From NCBI GenBank assembly GCA_963543845.1, contig CAUUCL010000016.1, forward strand, positions 1 to 25,507: a DNA stretch of 25,507 nucleotides, written 5' to 3'. The stretch is from CAUTNH01 sp963543845 (GTDB taxonomy: Bacteria; Bacillota_I; Bacilli_A; Acholeplasmatales; Acholeplasmataceae). The notes below the pieces were generated by a model. That model was not told the DNA's origin and did not search any database. It saw nothing but the letters and a program-made list of their open reading frames with translations. A program made the translations under genes and the position numbers. This document shows positions 23,426 to 25,507 of the stretch, in pieces. Numbering within the stretch: the first letter of the stretch is position 1; each line of letters opens with the position of its first letter.

Positions 23426-25119
23426 ACTTCGTGAATTATCGGCATTATGACAGGATTTCTACCTGTTATTTGGTTTATATGATTTGAAAGAATTCTAATC
23501 ATATCATCTTCAATTAACTTCGTGAAGTTAAATTTTTTATTTTTTAAAATATTTAAAATTTGTGCTTTGGCAATATTTGTAATTGATTGGATAAACTCCT
23601 CGTTATCTTTCATATAAATAAATCCTCTTGAGATAATTATTGGATTAGATAACAATCTAGCATTAACAGGATCAATTAAAACAATGATTGAAAATATACC
23701 ATCTTCAGATATTACTCTGCGCTCTTTTATAATATTGTTGCTAATTGCAGAGTACCCAAAATTATCCATATATTGGTTATGGCATGGAATTTTTTTAATG
23801 TGTTTTAAATCATTTACAATATCTATCATCTCGCCATTATCTAGAACAATCGTATTTTCCTTTTTCATTCCGATATCCTGAGCAAGCTGGCAGTGTTTTT
23901 TAAGCATTCTATTTTCACCATGAATTGGGATAAAATACTTTGGTCTAAGTAGTGTAAGCATTAGCTTTAAATCATTTTGCGAGCCATGTCCTGATGTGTG
24001 AATGTCAGCAAGGGGACCATCTGTTATAACCTCGCAGCCTTTTTTGTAAAGAAGATTTATTGTTTGATTTATCGCATCTGTATTTCCTGGAATTACAGAT
24101 GATGAAAATATTACGGTATCTTTGCTTGTAGCACTTAAAAATCTATGAGTGCCATTAGCAATTCTTGAAAGGGCTGCAAGTGGCTCACCTTGGGTTCCAG
24201 TTGATAGAACTACTAAATCTTGTGGCTTTGTATTTTTAATAGCTTCAGGTTTAATAAATAAATTAGGATCGACTTTTAAGTAGTTAGATTTTAAAGCAAT
24301 CTCAATTGCTTTTTGCATACTTCTACCAAATACTACAAGTTTTCTCTTATTCATAATAGCAGCATTTATAATTTGCTCAATTCTATATATATTAGATGCG
24401 AAAGTTGCAATTATAATTCTGCCTTTAATTCTTGAAAATAAATCAACAATTGAATCTCCGATAACTTTCTCAGATTCAATTGGTGCTTTTTTTAAAGCAT
24501 TTGTAGAATCTGATAAAAGCGCTAAAACACCTTCTTCTCCCATTTTAGCAAGTTTATAATACTCAGCATGAGGTCCTGCTGGTGTTAGGTCTATTTTAAA
24601 ATCTCCTGTATGAAATATATAACCATTTTTAGTCTTAAATGCAACTCCATGCATATCAGGAATTGAGTGGTTAAGTAAAACAAAAGATACTTGTACATCA
24701 TCAAAATTTAAGATGGTATTGCTTTGATATCTTAAAATATTGTATTTAATATTATGCTCATCAAGCTTAGCATTTATTAAATCATAAGCAATTCCGCAAG
24801 CATAGATTTTTTTAACTTCTAAACTCTTTAATAAAAAAGGAATTGCGCCAATATGATCTTCATGACCATGGGTTATAAAAAGCGCTACAATTCTTTCCTT
24901 GTTTTCTAAAAGATATTGAAAAGATGGAATTATATAATCAATTCCAGGAAGATTATCATCTGGAAATAATACTCCGCAATCAACTAGAAAAATCTTATCA
25001 TTTATTTCTATCACATACATATTTTTTCCAACTTCACCAAGCCCTCCTAGAGCCATGAAAGAAACTTTATCATTTATATTTTTTTCTTTATAAAAATTAT
25101 CTGGTTTTATCTCTTGCAT
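23422..25119 (-). CDS. rnj: Ribonuclease J
   Basis: RNase J is a metallo-beta-lactamase/beta-CASP nuclease with 5'-3' exonuclease and endonuclease activity in mRNA decay and rRNA maturation. The 565-residue protein has the metal motif HGHEDH (His84, His86, Asp88, His89), HTGDFKID, the beta-CASP segments LSDSTNA, STGTQGEP and HTSGHGSQ, and PIHGENRML. The C-terminal domain has IIISRGFIYMKDNEEF. Length matches B. subtilis RNase J1 (555). It could be J1 or J2; the intact metal site favours an active J1-like enzyme. AAAGGAGGT (25132-25124) precedes the ATG. It is the first gene of a coupled operon with the two ABC transporters, and its TGA stop overlaps the next ATG. Confidence 0.97.
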   Translation of the reverse strand: MQEIKPDNFYKEKNINDKVSFMALGGLGEVGKNMYVIEINDKIFLVDCGVLFPDDNLPGIDYIIPSFQYLLENKERIVALFITHGHEDHIGAIPFLLKSLEVKKIYACGIAYDLINAKLDEHNIKYNILRYQSNTILNFDDVQVSFVLLNHSIPDMHGVAFKTKNGYIFHTGDFKIDLTPAGPHAEYYKLAKMGEEGVLALLSDSTNALKKAPIESEKVIGDSIVDLFSRIKGRIIIATFASNIYRIEQIINAAIMNKRKLVVFGRSMQKAIEIALKSNYLKVDPNLFIKPEAIKNTKPQDLVVLSTGTQGEPLAALSRIANGTHRFLSATSKDTVIFSSSVIPGNTDAINQTINLLYKKGCEVITDGPLADIHTSGHGSQNDLKLMLTLLRPKYFIPIHGENRMLKKHCQLAQDIGMKKENTIVLDNGEMIDIVNDLKHIKKIPCHNQYMDNFGYSAISNNIIKERRVISEDGIFSIIVLIDPVNARLLSNPIIISRGFIYMKDNEEFIQSITNIAKAQILNILKNKKFNFTKLIEDDMIRILSNHINQITGRNPVIMPIIHEV

Positions 25120-25123
25120 AAAA

Positions 25124-25132
25124 ACCTCCTTT
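25124..25132 (-). promoter_or_regulatory. Ribosome binding site of rnj
   Basis: AAAGGAGGT on the minus strand lies just upstream of the ATG at 25119 and fixes that start. It contrasts with the divergent ligA, which has none. Confidence 0.85.
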
Positions 25133-25156
25133 AAAATAGAATAAATTTATAAAACT

Positions 25157-25165
25157 ATTATACCA
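25157..25165 (-). promoter_or_regulatory. Extended -10 promoter of the rnj-ABC operon
   Basis: Read on the minus strand the sequence is TGGTATAAT, a perfect extended -10 element. Expected transcription start is near 25150, giving a leader of about 30 nt. No good -35 hexamer lies 16-18 bp upstream. Confidence 0.7.
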
Positions 25166-25234
25166 TAAATAAGGTTTAATGATTAGTTAGCACTTTAGAA
25201 TTTTTCGAGAAATTAAAGATATAAAGTTTAAATT

Positions 25235-25243
25235 TGTTATAAT
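25235..25243 (+). promoter_or_regulatory. Extended -10 promoter of ligA, leaderless type
   Basis: TGTTATAAT (TATAAT at 25238-25243) lies only 6 bp from the ATG at 25250, so transcription should begin at the start codon. There is no room for a ribosome site and none is seen. Confidence 0.7.
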
Positions 25244-25249
25244 TTATTT

Positions 25250-25480
25250 ATGAAAGAAAAAATTTTAGAAGAGATAAAAAAGTTAAGAAAAATAATAAAT
25301 GAGGCTAATTTTTTATACCATACATTAGATAGTCCAGTAATTTCGGATTATGAGTATGATATGTACCTATCACGCCTTGTAAAGTTAGAAGAGGAAAACC
25401 CTGAGTTTAAAACTAATGACTCGCCAACTAACAAAGTAGGGGGAGAGGTATTAACCCGAGTTTGCCAGTTAATTAAATAA
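25250..25480 (+). CDS. ligA: NAD-dependent DNA ligase, N-terminal fragment
   Basis: The 76 codons encode the start of LigA, the NAD-dependent ligase that seals nicks in replication and repair. The Ia (NMN-binding) domain pattern is clear: NFLYHTLDSPVISDYEYD, then LVKLEEENPEF, DSP and VGGEVL. After Leu68 (codon ending at 25453), where other LigA proteins continue with a DGF-like segment, the frame reads TRVCQLIK and stops. The adenylation domain with the catalytic Lys, and everything after it, is missing. The last 54 bases of the window show no LigA-like reading in any frame. As ligA is normally essential, a contig-end join or an insertion is more likely than true loss. Confidence 0.85.
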   Translation: MKEKILEEIKKLRKIINEANFLYHTLDSPVISDYEYDMYLSRLVKLEEENPEFKTNDSPTNKVGGEVLTRVCQLIK

Positions 25481-25507
25481 TATTTTAAAATTCAAGAATT
25501 GCATTAT

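Noticed and set aside
25187..25204. CIRCE heat-shock operator near TTAGCACTT upstream of rnj/ligA
   Set aside because: Only the left half resembles CIRCE; the sequence nine bases further on does not match the GAGTGCTAA half.

Overview
This is an AT-rich, tightly packed, almost entirely coding stretch from a low-GC Bacillota genome, most likely a reduced member of the Bacilli related to Mollicutes/Erysipelotrichia-type lineages. TGA is used as a stop (engB, rnj, obgE) and tryptophans are TGG, so the Mycoplasma code is not used. Shine-Dalgarno sequences are mostly AAGGAGG-type, and many promoters are extended -10 (TGnTATAAT). The species cannot be named from the sequence alone. The abrupt loss of ligA homology near the right edge suggests a contig end or a junction.

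Layout. Bases 1-55 hold the 3' tail of an unidentified gene, closed by a strong terminator (71-122). Bases 219-9858 (+) form a protein quality-control, translation and cofactor run: tig, lon, engB, a degV-family gene, valS, folC, radC. Most junctions overlap or abut. Bases 9950-13607 (+) carry a heterodimeric ABC exporter pair of the TM287/288 type with its own promoter. Bases 13745-15909 (+) carry rplU, prp, rpmA and obgE, where Prp is the protease that trims the N-terminal extension visible on L27. This order (tig-lon-engB ... valS-folC ... radC ... rplU-prp-rpmA ... obg) matches a B. subtilis chromosomal segment from which the hem, sporulation, mre, min and other genes have been removed.

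After a bidirectional terminator at 15916-15945 comes the least ordinary part. A minus-strand AAA-type ATPase with a DUF4143-like, PD-(D/E)xK-like C-terminus (15963-17258) is divergent from a very short UvrD/PcrA-like helicase (17424-18635) that has all motor motifs but no room for a 2B domain. The 165-bp region between them holds three head-to-tail 23-bp repeats (17302-17370). It also holds mirrored start regions in which -10 boxes lie only about 7 bp from the start codons, suggesting leaderless mRNAs. Inside the helicase gene, at the expected 2B site, is a perfect 16-bp inverted repeat.

Bases 25119-18630 (-) form a translationally coupled operon: ribonuclease J followed by two MacB/FtsX-type ABC transporters with fused ATPase and permease domains. 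Divergent from it, ligA starts at 25250 with another -10-adjacent start and loses LigA homology after about 68 codons, near the right edge. No gene-free stretch exceeds 300 bp.
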